Positions 1-12,026 of a DNA stretch of 64,000 bases are shown in pieces (the first letter of the stretch is position 1; every line of letters begins with the position of its first letter). The DNA comes from Xenopus tropicalis (taxonomy: Eukaryota; Chordata; Amphibia; Anura; Pipidae). The notes beneath the pieces are model-generated. The model did no database searches, was not told where the DNA came from, and saw nothing but the letters and a program-made list of their open reading frames with translations. The DNA is taken from the NCBI RefSeq assembly GCF_000004195.4, contig NC_030678.2:33456201-33520200 (forward strand), given 5' to 3'. The translations under genes and the position numbers were made by a program.

Positions 1-1060
1 GCATGATACTTTGGTAATCCTTTCAAAGTAACCACACAGCATTCACACCTCTGTGAGTTTCAGATGTCACCTCTCTGAAGAATTACAAAGTGCCATTGTG
101 ATTGGATTAGTGGAAGAGTATATATGCTGAGGACTTCCCATACCAGTCAGTTGAACTGAAGAAGCTGCTCGGATGAGTAGTGAAACGTCTTTAATGATTA
201 CCTAACAAGTCCAGTTGCTTTAGATTTATTTATACTAGATATCAAATAGTGAGTTTCACCCACTTCTAAAAATCCCAGAGGAATAACTGACTTTTTTTTT
301 GTATTAAGTTGACATTTTGATAAATCTGCCCCCAGGTCTTCCAAACACCCTCATACACCCTTCAGCCTGCCAAACTGATGCTCAGTTGGTGTGAATTTTA
401 ATAATCCCCTCCTAAAATTGCCCTCTAGAATTGCTAATAGAAATATTTGTCAATGTCAGGAACACCATTGTATTATGAGGCAATGAAAGAGTTAACCGGT
501 AGCGGTAGGAAATCTTGCACCTCTGGGCAATTAATGTAATTACTCTTTTGCTCAACGTAATTTCCTGAGTACATGTAAACCATAATAGATTTGTAGTGAT
601 CAAGAATCTGATTTCTTTTTTCCCTTAAGCTTCATAAAACTGTGTTTTGTAGCTATTTGAGATAATGAATTCAGGCAAAAAAAAAAAACAAAAACCTGTT
701 AGCCGCCAATCTTTGCCCTTGTTTTATGAGAGGTTACTTTTAAAACAGTGCCAGCAATAATTGCCAGATTTGTTGAAGGGTTTTAGTCATAATCATAAGT
801 ACATGTTAATGTAAGATCCGTGCCTTGGAGCATTGGCGGATTTATTGATGGAATTTGCATAAATGATTTTCATGGCGGCGTTTGGGGGTGGAAGGGTGAC
901 AATTTTGATCAAATACATCCATTTAGCTTAGTTTTGCTGTTAAAATCATCTAGTTTGTAAAAATAAAGTTTAAATGTCTCATCGTTATTCAGAGAGTTCA
1001 AGGACCCTAAGGCAAGCCGCTGGAAATGTCTTCCGCAGGCATCATCTTAATTGTTTCTAG
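1..1060. other. Intergenic or intronic sequence, no recognised gene
   Basis: AT-rich sequence with a poly-A run near 677-690. I see no coding exon with credible splice sites and no complete transposon. The short open frames here have no family resemblance I can recognise. Confidence 0.5.
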
Positions 1061-1260
1061 CATAGTGACATCCAGTTCCTATTTGATTTATCCGGAACAT
1101 GTACGTCACGCCACACTGGGTAACGTGACGGTTTGGGATAGAACTTTGTCACCAAAAGAGGTTTGGGCAATGTGTCAGAAAAGCAGCACCATCCCGGCAC
1201 TGACATATACTGAAGCTGCCCATAGGGACATCAGAAGCAACGACAGAGATAGACAATCAG
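1061..1260 (+). CDS. Candidate exon encoding a pentraxin/LamG-like strand
   Basis: An open frame runs through this stretch, and the segment from about 1119 encodes GNVTVWDRTLSPKEV followed by a cysteine. This looks like the C-terminal beta strands of pentraxin domains, in which a 'xVxxWDxxLSPxEV' motif precedes the final Cys. Such domains occur in neuronal pentraxins and in adhesion GPCRs. A possible acceptor (ttgtttctag, ending 1060) and a weak donor (cag|gtcctt at 1260/1261) would bound a 200-nt exon. The domain's earlier strands are absent nearby, so this is either one exon of a gene extending outside the window or a decayed relic. The motif is visible in the sequence; the domain assignment is from memory and the splice sites are inferred. 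Confidence 0.3.
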
Positions 1261-2044
1261 GTCCTTTATTTCAGTGATATTATCCTTTCTAGGCAGCAAT
1301 AGAAGCAGCTAACATGTTTTCTTCTTTTGAGAATAAAGGGAAACTGTGGCTTCAAGACCAAAACATTTTAAAGGCCCCCACACAACACAGAAACCTCTAA
1401 TATATCGCTGTAATCCATTCCTTCAAAAAGTATGAATAAATACGATTTTTATAAGCTGAAATCCAGCTGCAAAACATTTCTTCTATTTCTGCATCATTTT
1501 AAATCCTGGCAGGGGAGAAGGGACTAAAACATGTTACAAATTGTATAACTTCTTAACAGCTTACAGCATTCCTTATTGACATCACATGTGCATGGAATTG
1601 TGGGATTGGGAGAATGCAGGCTGAAGGCAGTCGACTACTGTTACATTTTATTTGAGTCACAAAGTCAGCCAGATCAGCAGGGGAACAGGGGTTGGGCTTA
1701 GGGAACTGTTCCAAACCATATTACGTTAAAAATCACGAAAAGGCTGCATATTTATTTTACTGATGTATGTTGCAAAGTTGCTTGAAATTATGTTTACATT
1801 TCAAAAAGTTCAAGTTGTGTTTGGGGGGAGTTTCCCTAAAATGTATTATTTTTATTTTTAACAGATGCAGTACATTTCCTATGTGTGAGATCTCAGTACT
1901 AACTGTTGTCTCATTATAATCAAGGGCAGGTCACATGGTAGAAGATCTGCTTGTTTGACAAACTAAGGGCAACACAGTCACGCTAAAGAGCAGATTGCAA
2001 GAGAGAGCCACGTAACCTATTTGACCAGCGGTTCCTTATGCAGA
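1261..2044. other. No recognised feature
   Basis: Plain AT-rich sequence downstream of the candidate pentraxin-like exon. I see no continuation exon, RNA gene or transposon end before the MITE at 2045. Confidence 0.45.
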
Positions 2045-2376
2045 CTAAAGCTGGCCATACACGCACCGATAATATCGTACGAAACCTCGTTTTGTGTATT
2101 GCATGTCGGCGAGTCGACTGATATCGCAGGAAGCTGCTGATATCGAACGACTCGCCGATCGGACTGGTTAAAAGATTTTGATCTGGCGCCATAGAAGGCG
2201 CCTGACCAAAATCTGCATTCAGTGCTGAATCGGCAGAAGGAGGTAGAAATCCTATTGTTTCTACCTCCTTATCTGCTGTTTCAGCCCTGAACGGTGTGTG
2301 GCGGATCTGACGATGTTTCGTGCGACCGATGGCGATCTGACGATCTTTCGTGCGACCACGTGTGTGGCCACCTTAA
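2045..2376. mobile_element. TTAA-type MITE, 'ggccatacacg' family, copy 1
   Basis: The left end reads ctggccatacacg and the right end is its inverse, ending ggccaccttaag, so the ends are terminal inverted repeats next to TTAA. The interior holds inverted gatatcg/cgatat motifs and no open frame of note. Sister copies with the same ends lie at 10808-11210, 31978-32264 and 57653-57865, with half a copy near 61662. A TTAA target suggests the Kolobok or piggyBac superfamily; which one cannot be decided from a non-autonomous copy. Confidence 0.75.
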
Positions 2377-2603
2377 GAAGAAAAACTGTCTGGTCCAATC
2401 ATTATTTGTACTGTGTTTCCATTCTTTTATAGATGCATATAGGGTTGACAATGGTATGTGCTCCTAAAGAGGTTTACTTTTCTTTTACAAGTTCTAGTTG
2501 TGGCATCTATGGGTGCCCAGTGTATCTTTTGGTATGGGTTACCCCCTCATGCTGTATGTCTGGGGCAAGTTCATCCAGACCACAAGTTGTTACTTTGCGG
2601 CTC

Positions 2604-4665
2604 ATAGTTACATAGTTAGTTACATAGTTACATAGGGTTGAAAAAAGACCATTGTCCATCAAGTTCAACCCATCGGAGTAAACCCAGCACACAACCTATA
2701 CTTACCAATCTATACACTGACATACATAAACTATATGTACAACCAGTAATACTAACTGTAGATATTAGTATCACAATAGCCTTGGATATTCTGCTTGTTC
2801 AAAAACTCATCCAGGCCCCTCTTATAGGCATTAACAGAATCTGCCATTACCACATCACTAGGAAGGGCATTCCACAGCCTCACCGCCCTCACCGTGAAAA
2901 ACCACCTACGCTGCTTCAAATGGAAGCTCTGTTCCTCTAATCTATAGGGGTGACCTCTGGTGCGCTGATTGTTTTTATGGGAAAAAAGAACATCCCCCAA
3001 CTGCCTATAATCCCCTCTAATGTACTTGTACAGAGTAATCATGTCCCCTCGCAAGCGCCTCTTTTCCAGAGAAAACAACCCCAACCTCGACAGTCTAACC
3101 TCATAGTTTAAATCTTCCATCCCTTTTACCAGTTTAGTTGCAGTCTCTGCACTCTCTCCAGCTCATTAATATCCCTCTTAAGGACTGGAGCCCAAAACTG
3201 CACAGCATACTCAAGGTGAGGCCTTACCAGGGACCAATAGAGACGCAAAAATATGTTTTCATCCCTTGAGTCAATGCCCTTTTTTATACAAGACAGCACT
3301 TTATTTGCTTTAGTAGCCACAGAATGACACTGCCTGGAATTAGACAACTTGTTATCTACAAAAACCCCTAGATCCTTCTCCATTAAGGATACCCCCAACA
3401 CACTACCATTCAGTAGATAGTTCGCGTTTATATTATTCCTACCAAAGTGCATAACTTTGCACTTATCGACATTGAACCTCATTTTCCAGTTTGCTGCCCA
3501 GTTTTCCAATTTTGTCAAATCGCTCTGCAAAGTGGCAGCATCCTGCATGGAACTTATAGTTTTGCACAATTTAGTGTCATCAGCAAAAATAGAAACAGTA
3601 CTGTCTATGCCCACCTCCAAGTCATTAATAAACAAGTTAAAAAGCAAAGGCCCAAGGACTGACCCCTGCGGTACTCCACTAACCACACTGGTCCAATTAG
3701 AAAATGTTCCATTTACCACCACTCTTTGTACTCTATCCTTCAGCCAGTACTCTGTCCAATTACAAATATTATGTTCTAGGCCAATATTCCTCAATTTGAT
3801 CATTAACCTTCTGTGAGGTTCAGTATCAAACGCTTTAGCAAAATCTAAGTAGATGACATCAACTGCCATTCCAGCATCAAGGTTCCTGCTCACCTCCTCA
3901 TAAAAGGCGACTAAATTAGTCTGGCAAGATCTGTTACGCATAAAACCATGCTGGCACAAACTAATAGTATTGTGAACTGCAATGTATTCAACTATCCTAT
4001 CCCTTATTACCCCTTCCAGAAGCTTTCCTACTACTGATGTCAGACTAACAGGCCTATAGTTTTCAGGCTGAGAACGAGATCCCTTTTTAAATAACGGCAC
4101 CACATTAGCAATCCGCCAGTCTCTTGGCACCATGCCAGACCTCAATGAATCCTGAAAAATTATGTGAAGAGGCTTGGCAATCACAGCGCTCAGCTCATTT
4201 AATACCCTGGGATGAATCCCATCCGGTCCTGGACCTTTGTTTACCTTTACATGTTCAAGTCTCTTTTGAATTTCCTCCCGAGTGACCCACGCGTCAGTAG
4301 CTAAATTACTAGAACTGGGCATATTACAAGGGAAGCCTTCATTAGCTGGCTCCTCAGATGTATAGACAGATGAAAAATAAGAGTTCAAAATTTCTGCTTT
4401 TTCCCCGTTCTCATCAACCAACGTACCGCCCCGTGATAATAAAGTTCCCACCCCTTCTTGCTTCATTTTTTTACTATTCACATAATTAAAAAATAATTTT
4501 GGATTCTTTTTACTCCTAGCAGCAATATCCCTTTCCATCTCTATTTTAGCTTGCTTGATAGCTTTTTTGCATGCTTTATTTGCTTCCTTGTACCTGATGA
4601 AAGTTTCCGCTGTCCCAGCTAACTTGAATGCTTTAAAAGCACGTTTTTTATTACCAACATCGACC
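2604..4665 (-). mobile_element. 5'-truncated CR1-type LINE
   Basis: A non-LTR retrotransposon copy in reverse orientation. Its 3' end (low coordinates, 2604-2636) is a short repeat of the acatagtt type, as is common at CR1/L2 tails. The body encodes reverse transcriptase and the conserved C-terminal region. The copy ends near 4665, where similarity stops, so the endonuclease half is missing, as expected from incomplete reverse transcription. A second 3' fragment of the same family is at 29651-30510. The CR1 assignment rests on protein motifs remembered from avian CR1. Confidence 0.9.
2752..4662 (-). pseudogene. CR1 ORF2 reverse transcriptase, broken
   Basis: The main frame (from at least 4662 to 3126) carries RT hallmarks in order: GPGPDGIHP, NYRPVSLTS, the palm-domain DVIYLDFAKAFD, GVPQGSVLGPLLFN and the catalytic FADDTKL. 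Then come EKDLGVFVD and RPHLEYAVQFW. Near 3142 an indel moves the reading into another frame. That frame continues from 3120 to 2752 with LGLFSLEKRRLRGDMI and FFTVRAVRLWNALP, which is the CR1 C-terminal region. The usual FDTVPH motif reads FDTEPH here. The N-terminal apurinic endonuclease domain is absent. With a frameshift and a 5' truncation this copy cannot be autonomous. It lies upstream of, and unrelated to, the + strand gene at 36.6 kb. Confidence 0.9.
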
Positions 4666-5152
4666 CTCAGCTCGATCCCTGTTATTTTACTTTACCCACC
4701 AAGTATTGTTACCAGAGGACTACCGGAGGGGGTAGGTTTCAACGGGAGGGGTGGTGTTATGTTAAAATCATTATGCAAAGGTGACATTCAGAGTACTAAG
4801 GAATATCTGGACTTGGAGAATGACAAACCATTATTCTTTTGCAAAAAGAATAATTTTCATACTGTATCACCGTTGTGCTCAGATTTTAATACCCCTGAGA
4901 CAATCCTCCGGTGACAGCATGTCTCCCAGCATGTGAACGGTTAGTCCAGGGCCACTTTCACATTTGTTTTGAGGTGCTAAGGGCATCTTTCTCCAAAAAC
5001 TTAAAATGGGGTTGGGCAACAATAAAAAAAAGTTTTACTGTCAGTAACTCAGTCTACTATTTTTGCTATGTCACAGTTGCCGTGCCATTTAGGTCAGTGT
5101 ATTATTTTCACTACTGCTTAAGGCATCATCATTAACCCTACTACACTTGCTC
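4666..5152. other. Unique-looking sequence between LINE and minisatellite
   Basis: No gene or transposon end recognised. A + strand open frame at 4555-4914 begins inside the antisense LINE and has no domain I can name. Confidence 0.4.
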
Positions 5153-6440
5153 TCCCATAGCCACAGTCCCTTCCCAGATGTTATTATCCCACTGCTACTA
5201 TAGGCACCATCTCTCCCTACTATACCTGCTATCCCACAGCCACAGTCTCTTCCCAGAGGCTATTATCCCCCCACTGATACTATAGGCACCATCTCTCCCC
5301 CCTATACCTGCTATCCCACAGCCACAGTCCCTTCCCAGAGGCTATTATCCCCACTGCTACTATAGGCACCATCTCTCCCTACTATACCTGCTATCCCACA
5401 GCCACAGTCCCTTCTCAGAGGCTATTATCCCCACTGCTACTATAGGCACCATCTCTCCCTACTATACCTGCTATCCCACAGTCCCTTCCCAGAGGCTATT
5501 ATCCCGACTGCTACTATAGACACCATCTCTCCCTACTATACCTGCTATCCCACAGCCACAGTCCCTTCCCAGAGGCTATTATCCCCCCACTGCTACTATA
5601 GGCACCATCTCTCCCTACTATACCTGCTATCCCACAGCCACAGTCCCTTCCCAGAGGCTATTATCCCCCCACTGCTACTATAGGCACCATCTCTCCCTAC
5701 TATACCTGCTATCCCACAGCCACAGTCCCTTCCCAGAGGCTATTATCCCCCACTGCTACTATAGGCACCATCTCTCCCTACTATACCTGCTATCCCACAG
5801 CCACAGTCCCTTCCCAGAGGCTATTTTCCCCCCACTGCTACTATAGGCACCATCTCTCCCTACTATACCTGCTATCCCACAGCCCCAGTCCCTTCCCAGA
5901 GGCTATTTTCCCCCCACTGCTACTATAGGCACCATCTCTCCCTACTATACCTGCTATCCCACAGCCACAGTCCCTTCCCAGAGGCTATTATCCCACTGCT
6001 ACTATAGGCACCATCTCTCCCTACTATACCTGCTATCCCACAGCCCCAGTCCCTTCCCAGAGGCTATTATCCCCCCACTGCTACTATAGGCACCATCTCT
6101 CCCTACTATACCTGCTATCCCACAGCCACAGTCCCTTCCCAGAGGCTATTATCCCACTGCTACTATAGGCACCATCTCTCCCTACTATACCTGCTATCCC
6201 ACAGCCACAGTCCCTTCCCAGAGGCTATTATCCCACTGCTACTATAGGCCCCATCTCTCCCTACTATACCTGCTATCCCACAGCCCCAGTCCCTTCCCAG
6301 AGGCTATTATCCCACTGCTACTATAGGCACCATCTCTCCCTACTATACCTGCTATCCCACAGCCACAGTCCCTTCCCAGAGGCTATTATCCCACTTCTTC
6401 TAAAGGCACTATCTCCCTATTCTATACCTGCTATCGCACA
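5153..6440. repeat. Minisatellite, 79-82 bp unit, about 16 copies
   Basis: The block containing 'ggcaccatctctccc' and 'tacctgctatcccac' recurs about 16 times. Period is 79 bp where the spacer reads 'tatcccactg' (for example 6153 to 6232) and 81-82 bp where a C-run is expanded. Most units differ by one or two bases; the copy near 5480-5500 lacks 'ccacag'. The last unit (6385-6440) is diverged. High uniformity indicates recent tandem expansion. No stable open frame persists. Confidence 0.95.
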
Positions 6441-7383
6441 GCCAGAGATTATTATCTATATTATCATTAGAGCCATTATTCCCACTGCTTTTATAGATGC
6501 TGCTGTGCTACCTGCATAGTCAAATGGTAATATCTGATGCATTACTGAGCTCACCTTTCTACCCATTCTACTTTTACTGCCTTTCCATTTCTCTCTCTCT
6601 CTCATTAACATAGTTCTCTGATTTTTTTTATCCTTTGTGTATCTATTTTTAAAGCATCTGTAAAATGAAAATCTTTATGAGGCTCCAATTCCCTGTTCGA
6701 GTCAGACCTGCAGAGGACTGATTAATCCTCTCACTTTTGCAGAAAGCTTAACATATAATTTATATTCTTGCAGATAAATCTTTAAGGTTTCTTTTGCTTA
6801 GCTCCCATCACACCCCAAAAGATTTCTCTTTGTTTTGCTTCTTCTGCCCAATGCACTTATGGCCATGCTGGTGTTCTGTTTGGGCAGACTAAATGGTGAC
6901 AGCCTCTTTGCTGTCTCAGTGCTGGAAACCCTCTTAATAACACTAGCAGGTTTTAAAGCCGTTTATGTCATTACAGTACTGGTCTCAGGTTTTAGCTGGT
7001 CATTTGTTTATTCTGTGCTTTGCAGATTTTTCTGCATTACTATAAAATAAATAACCAGACTACTGCAGAAATTCAAGGGTCCTCTTCTTGAAAGGCATGC
7101 TGGGAGCCCCAGTTTATCAACAGGAAGTTGGAATCTTCGACTTAATAGATTTGTGTATATTGTGCATTATATAAGAACAAAGCAATAATATTAAATAATA
7201 CGTTTCACATTCATTTTGGGGCACTTTACTTTTGAGTGCTTAAGGGGGACAATTCCTTTCGGTTATGTTCTAAAACAGTTCTACCAGCATTACTTGCAAT
7301 AACTCTGTATCTTGAACCCTAAAAGGCAAGAGGCTTACTAGAAAGCAGTATGGAAAATCAAGCAGACTGAGCAATCTGCGGGT
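6441..7383. other. No recognised gene
   Basis: Contains a ctctctct run near 6590 and an open frame at 6835-7050 that is hydrophobic but lacks family resemblance or splice signals. A tRNA-like 'gttcgagtc' at 6695 has no matching A box. Confidence 0.4.
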
Positions 7384-7463
7384 TCTGGCTGCTGTAAGAT
7401 GCCATAGACAGTCACTATTTATTGGGCCTCTGGGGATTGTTTGGGCCTCTGTGTACTTGAAAT
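7384..7463 (+). repeat. Dispersed repeat segment shared with 56760-56845 (inverted)
   Basis: The stretch around 'gatgccatagacagtcac' and 'gggcctctgtgtacttga' is matched in reverse complement at 56760-56845. I recall this as the interior of a common Xenopus hAT-like MITE with 'caggtctggactg' ends; the 56.7-kb copy has such an end near 56739. The ends of this copy are not clear. Confidence 0.6.
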
Positions 7464-7467
7464 GCCA

Positions 7468-7684
7468 AGTACACAGCGGGGCGATTTCCGGAAGTCGCCG
7501 AAAAAGACTCGCGAGTCTTTTTCGGCGATTTGCGCGAAATCGCGCCGCCGCGTCTGCCATCCCGCCGGCGACTTACATGTTCGCCGGTGGGATGGCAGGG
7601 CTAGGCAACTTGGGGAGATTAGTCGCCCGCGAACAGGGAGTTAATCGCGGGCGACTAATCTTCCCCGTGTGCCAGAGCCCTAAG
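7468..7684. mobile_element. GC-rich foldback MITE with 'gtcgcc' arms
   Basis: A markedly GC-rich island in AT-rich sequence. The ends are imperfect inverted repeats (tacacagcggggcgatt... against ...cttccccgtgtgcc). Nested short palindromes fill the interior: ccgaaaaagactcgcgagt with its inverse near 7497-7525, and cgcccgcg/cgcgggcg near 7624-7652. No gene is supported; the open frames here only reflect base composition. Confidence 0.6.
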
Positions 7685-10600
7685 GCTTTCTACTAATCAT
7701 CTTTCAGACAATGAAAAGGGATGGGATAATGATGTAAGGGTGTGGGTCGTGGGTTGGGGGCTAAGATGGAGTTGGAATTGGGATGAATCAAGTGGGAGGG
7801 CCATGGTTGCAGTAAGCCTTAGCTGATGTTATAACAGCTAGGCCAGTGGCAAACACAATGGGACTTTTAAGGGAAACCTTACAATTCTTTAGATATTCCA
7901 GAAGAGTCTTAGTACAGGGGAATACCTATGCTGAAATAGATGTATGGCATCTCTGTACATGCTGTGAAAAAACCCTAGGGAGTTAGCCATATTTGTCCCA
8001 CACTTACAAGTACATCATACTTCTGTACACCCCTACAACTGGTAGGCCAAGTTCCATTCTGGCTTCTTCTGAAAGGATTATTACACCCAGGTAGGAGGGG
8101 GTCAGCAAGCTTGAGACCCATAAGCCAGAGAGATAGGGACACATTAGGCAAGCTAAGCTGCAGGCTGAGAAGGCATTGATAGAAGCTAGAGGATAAAAGG
8201 CATTAGGAAAAGAAATACACATGCATTTCTTAATATTCCCATTAATCAAATCCAAAGGGAAAATGTAAAGTGAAGCTTTAGTAGTGCTTTAAAACCTTAA
8301 GTGGGAAGCTTCAGTAAAAGTATATTTAAAAAGACCCAAAATAAAAAAGATTTTAAGTTTTAAAAAATATATTCAAGGGCTATAAGATGGCCATCCAGCA
8401 GCCTGGTTAGATGCCACCTCCCAAAACATTCCGAGTACAGGGCTTTATTATAGAACACTTTGCATGCAGTCGTTCCTATGAAAGCAATTAAAGGCACGGT
8501 GACGGCTTAGCTAGCAGGAATAGGTAGGCTCGAGGCATAGCCCAGCTATAACACATTTGATATTTACATTGTTCAATAAAGTCACTTTCCAGGGAGAAAG
8601 CATTGCTGTGCAATAGAAAACAAACACAATGGTGCAAGGACAAACTGCATATTATCTCATGCCGCACTCTGTACAGGCCGTGCCACATACTGGCGGATTT
8701 CTGCTTCTGACAGATTAAATGGGCTGTTTTTAGATCTTTTATTCCTATAGTCTCTAGTTTCAAGGTTCACCATTTAAAGGACCAGAAATGCCAACAGTTC
8801 AAACTATCAATAAAACTGGCATACAAGTTATCTCTATCCTATCCTTATTATTATTATTTATATTATCATTGCTATGACTGTTTGCTAGCAAAATGTTCTG
8901 AAACTGAGATCAAATATCAAGACACTACTGGTATGATAAATACAGAATTATGCAAATATACAAATTACTGAATAGACAGAAAGGAGCTCATTTACTACCA
9001 TAGGTGCAGCTATTTATTGCAACCAATCAGAACTTTGCTTTCATTTCCTAAATTGCCCCAGACTAATGAACACTAATTGCTGTGTAGTTGCTATAGGCAA
9101 CTGTAGTGGTACAATGTCACCTATGTTAATAAATAAGCCTCAATACTTAAATGGGCCTCAACTAATAAAAATGATTTCTTTATAATAACAGGAAAAAGTA
9201 ACTAAAAGCATCTGTCTGTTTCCATTCTCTTCACAGAATAAACAGATCTGGAGGAGACTTCACTCCTGTTATATTGTTTCAAGGATCCCTCTCCTCACCC
9301 AAACTGCCTGGCTCCTTGTGGGGTAGCAGTAAGGTGGGAAGGGCAAAGGAACAAAGGTGGCGCGGTGGGAGGAGCACAAGGGAGGGATGACGAGCAGTGC
9401 AACCTACCTTGGGTGCAGCACCAAGGCCTTGTACTGTTACTTAATGTATATTGGAAAGTTACTGACAATTATTAATTTGGTGGAGGACCCCTTTAAAAGG
9501 TGATAAAAATGCAAGGTGTAAAACTCTGGTATAATGTTTTGTCAGTATGGAACAAAGAGTTGTGCCTGATAGTGAATTGCACACTCATAGGCTTGTTTCT
9601 GACCAGGGGGTGCTATTGATGACACTCAAATAGGAGCGTGCAGGAGCAAGGTGCATCTGGAGCCCTGTGCTTAACAACTGATCAAGGCAGGCATTAGGTA
9701 CAGAGCTCCCAGAGTGCAATTTGCACCCAGCATACTGAAATTGAAATGTGCAAAGTCACAGTATTTTCACTAGCAATTCAATATATTCCAAGAATTTCAG
9801 GGTAATCACAGTTATTGCACCCATGGTTAGTAAGCTGTGTTCAAGTAAAGGGGACACACATTACAGCTATGTATTATAACTGATGCAGGGTAGTGTGGAA
9901 TTGCTCAAGTCAAGGGATGTATTAGGTACAGGGATACTTTATGGCAGCACCAGTTCATGCACCAGAGAAGGCAGAACCAGCCAATCATGGTGTAGATCAA
10001 CAGGTAGGTACAATTGCTATGTGTGTGCCATTTTTATGAGTACAACTGTGTAGTTGTGCACTTGACTCTCTGGTTTAGCCCCTCTTGGCCCCCACCATGT
10101 ATTTCCCTCTCTGGATCTTCAGAATTCCCTTCCCCAACTTAGTGCATTTCATCCAAAAATTGTCATCTTGGTCCTTTAATCAGATCTTTAGTGACCAGGA
10201 ACTGCATTAGTTCTGGCCAGATGCCCCATTTGATTGCAGTAGCTAAACAGTGCTGAAAAGCTTCCTGGGATAGTGAGGGAGGCCGCACAACTGTTTGGGG
10301 CACTAGGGAACCGGTTATGTGTGCATTAAAAACGACTTCCTACTCAACCTAATTACAATTTAAAGCGTCCTAATCCTAACCACAGTGCTTGCCAATCGAT
10401 ATCCTTAATGTCAAAGCAGCAACCTCAGAGTAACATTGTCTCTGCTTAACAAGAGATTTATTATCAGTCTTAATTAAAATTTAGCATAAAACTTTACACT
10501 AAGGGATATATTCAATAAACTAGGAAGCAGTCTCATTGAATTTAATTAGAAATTTCTGCAAGTCTGTTTCTTGTTTTGCTTTAATTAACTATTTCTTTTA

Positions 10601-10807
10601 ATTTAATGTCTCCTGCCATTTCTGGCTCTATCATACAGGACACAGGCAGCGCTGAGTGAAAAGTGTCCCAAATGCAATGATTAAGCCAAGAGTTACTCTA
10701 AGCTGACAAAGGATCAGGACTTTAAAAGTGCAGGACATGGAGGAAATCTAGATACCTGAATTACCTAAAAGGAACATGATAAACAACCAGCTGGACACTG
10801 GAAGGAA
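7685..10807. other. Mostly unrecognised sequence with weak transposon traces
   Basis: At 8771 'tttaaaggaccag' resembles one end of a T2-like MITE. At 8996-9142 'ctcatttacta' and 'ttaataaataagcctca' look like the eroded ends of a small element. At 9590-9720 and 26200-26600 the sequence shares wording such as 'agccctgt.cttaacaact' and 'gtgcaatttgcaccc', suggesting an old interspersed repeat. No coding exon is supported. Confidence 0.35.
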
Positions 10808-11210
10808 CTAATGGTGGCCATACACGGGCCGACTGTAGCTGCCGGTATCGGTCCCTTAGACCAATTCGGCAGCTTATCGGCTTGTGTAGGGGCAGCCGAT
10901 ATTTTTGTAAGTGTGTTCTGTTCACTAATCATTTTTTATTTTTGACTGGCCTGCTCGACCGACATCTGGTCTGAAATCAGACAGATATCGGGCAGGTTAA
11001 AAAATTCAGCCGGATCGGGGACCACATGGTTTTGTTGATGCAACCCTGAACCGACTGTGCCCATTACAGTCGTATAATTTGATTGTTTGGCCCCAGGGCC
11101 AAATTACGAATTAGCCTAAATTCCCCCGATATCGGCCATCTGTAGGTGGGGATATCGGGAGAAGATCCGCTCGCTTGGCGACCAGATCTTTACGTGTATG
11201 GCCACCTTAA
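10808..11210. mobile_element. TTAA-type MITE, 'ggccatacacg' family, copy 2
   Basis: Left end 'ggtggccatacacggg' and right end 'cgtgtatggccaccttaa' are inverted repeats; the right TTAA is kept and the left is altered to ctaat. The interior has inverted gatatcgg motifs typical of the family. At about 400 bp it is the longest of the copies here. Confidence 0.8.
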
Positions 11211-11751
11211 GACAAGGGAAAGTCACAGTAGTCATTTTCCTCCCCGCACACAGTGTACAATTTCCCAATGCAATTACCACCTATTTAACCCGCAATACAG
11301 CATTTTTTCAACAGAATTCCTGCTACCAGGAAGTATTACAACTGATGCAATTGCTACAGATGTGGACAAAGTTGTGCTTACTTTGCAGAGCTGAAATTTT
11401 TTCTATACTGTTATGACAAGACGTGTCATGTGCCCAATACTTTCGCTAAACCTGCACTGTACCTATTGACACAGGCTGCTGTAGGAACACTGGAAATACA
11501 ACCTAGTTTGGAAGTGAAGGTAGCTCCAGGTTTCCCCTGCGTCATTAAATCCAGCAACTGAAAACAGGAGGCAGGAGGGAGGCAGGCAGCGGTGTTGCAT
11601 GCAGCTATACAGAAGTTCAAGGAGCACATGTTGATGCAATTACATTTAATAAATTAGAAGGAAATTTACGGGCCCCAACTGTGCATCATAAAATTACCTC
11701 TCATGTCTATCAGGTGCAAAATTAGTGCTGCTTACAAACATTCTTCTAATT
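11211..11751. other. No recognised feature
   Basis: Short open frames only, without domain resemblance. A gcaggaggga-type purine patch lies near 11570. Confidence 0.4.
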
Positions 11752-12026
11752 AGGGTTGCCACCTTTTGTAGCTTCTAATACCGGCCAGGCTTGGGGGTGT
11801 CTACGAGAGGGGGGGGGGGGTCAGTGGGATTAGGGGTCTTGTCATGACACTATGGGGGGTGGAGTTGTATGTCACAAGCCACAGCAGGGTTGACGGATGA
11901 GCTGGAAGACGGATTTGGTGGGCAGAAGTGGTTCAGAGGTGGATTGGGGAGGTCCAGGACCAGAGGACTAGTTATTACAAATTAATTAATGTAAAATTTG
12001 TAATATCAGCCTTGGTGACAACCCTA
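11752..12026 (+). mobile_element. MITE with 'agggttgccaccttt' ends, copy 1
   Basis: Left end 'agggttgccaccttttgtag' and right end 'ggtgacaaccct' form imperfect terminal inverted repeats. The same family, in the opposite orientation, is at 57141-57443, where the end reads 'aaaaggtggcaaccct'. A run of G at 11809-11820 sits inside. Probably hAT-like; superfamily not proven. Confidence 0.7.

Noticed and set aside
5153..6440. CRISPR-like regular repetition
   Set aside because: The whole unit repeats with no unique spacers, and the genome is vertebrate.
6695..6703. tRNA-like B box gttcgagtc
   Set aside because: No A box, acceptor stem or cloverleaf can be formed around it.
7441..7696. Arg-rich overlapping frames
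   Set aside because: They follow the GC-rich palindromes of a MITE.
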